Origin: Axinella damicornis
Lineage: Eukaryota; Porifera; Demospongiae; Axinellida; Axinellidae
Reading direction: 5' to 3'
Length of the DNA: 64,000 nt
Assembly (NCBI GenBank): GCA_963931865.1
Contig: OZ007506.1
Coordinates: forward strand, 14,787,969-14,851,968
Below the pieces are notes generated by a model. That model was not told the DNA's origin. It was given only the letters and a program-made list of their open reading frames with translations, and made no database searches. Positions 63,564-64,000 of this stretch are shown one piece after another. Positions within the stretch are counted from its first letter, which is position 1; each line of letters begins with the position of its first letter. The translations under genes were made by a program, and so were the position numbers.

Positions 63564-64000
63564 ATGCCGCACATGGCAACGAAAATTCAAGACATTTTTC
63601 TTTCACGTGAATAGTCAATTCTGGTATGCACGTACCATGTACATATGTATACACACATTGTGATTTGTGAAACTGAACATTGTTCTCTAATTATTGTACA
63701 ATTGAGTTATATGTGGCCTTTTGAGTGGTATCATTAATTGTCACTGTAGCCTTCATCTTCCGAGGCTGTTCTCACTGGGCTGTGATCTGGCCTTCGGCGG
63801 ATGCCAGGGTCAGGTTCTGTTGTTTATGTGGTGATCGAAGGAGGACCGAGTTCCCCGTATACACATGATGGCAATGAAAAACTGAATTTTACGAGAACGT
63901 AAAAATGGTTGCACAACGTAATGCAAACACGGTACGCAACGGTAGCATTTACAATTTAATAAACGGCGTAATATTGACACCGTTTTACGTTTTACGAACG
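63564..64000. other. Right edge, nothing recognised
   Basis: AT-rich sequence ending with gttttacgttttacgaacg and acgtaaaaatggttgcacaacg, possibly the start of a TIR element cut by the window edge. Confidence 0.3.

Noticed and set aside
1..64000. tRNA or rRNA genes
   Set aside because: No cloverleaf with recognisable A/B boxes and no rRNA-like stretch was found by eye; a tRNA scan could not be run.

Overview
The window is eukaryotic and animal. Its protein-coding genes are broken into many short exons with GT/AG introns, and the spaces between exons are full of non-autonomous DNA transposons, retroelement remnants and minisatellites. There are no operons, Shine-Dalgarno sites or long bacterial reading frames. 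Intron style, transposon load and divergence from vertebrate proteins suggest an early-branching marine invertebrate, perhaps a demosponge. That assignment is inference, because no marker gene here fixes the species.

Left half (about 1.6-33.9 kb, minus strand): one very large gene encodes an RNF213/mysterin-like giant E3 ubiquitin ligase with AAA+ modules. Twenty-six exons were assembled by hand. Their intron phases agree at every junction and they sum to exactly 2,254 codons. They cover a Gly/Ser-rich N-terminus, the long helical stalk and the first AAA modules, including a Walker A motif. The later AAA modules, RING and C-terminus lie beyond the left edge.

Middle (about 40.4-49.9 kb, minus strand): the C-terminal half of WDR48 (UAF1, the activating subunit of USP1/USP12/USP46 deubiquitinases) lies in seven recognisable exons. 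Its WD40 half was not found. Between and around these genes lie a RecQ-helicase fragment (38.5-38.8 kb), an orphan death-domain-like exon (45.1 kb) and many inserted elements.

Right part (50-64 kb): a 28-bp minisatellite, a decayed LINE, an array of about 14 copies of a roughly 205-bp exon-like unit, a decayed Ty3/gypsy pol fragment, and a minus-strand gene with Pro/Gln-rich coding repeats and a likely BEN-type C-terminus (60.6-62.9 kb). A 24-bp minisatellite follows.

Mobile DNA dominates. At least six short families with recognisable ends are present: (1) a MULE-like family with 9-bp target duplications and ends reading tagcctcgttcccaggc; (2) a family with ends actcctggtag, whose body holds two duplicated modules, each an ATG followed by a consensus splice donor; (3) TTAA-flanked elements with ends ggttacgggat; (4) TTAA-flanked piggyBac-like elements; (5) hAT-like and mariner-like miniature elements; (6) a foldback family with about 115-bp arms and the signature tgtagggata. 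Several are nested in one another, and two MULE-like copies interrupt reading frames with an in-frame TAG carried by the element's own terminus.
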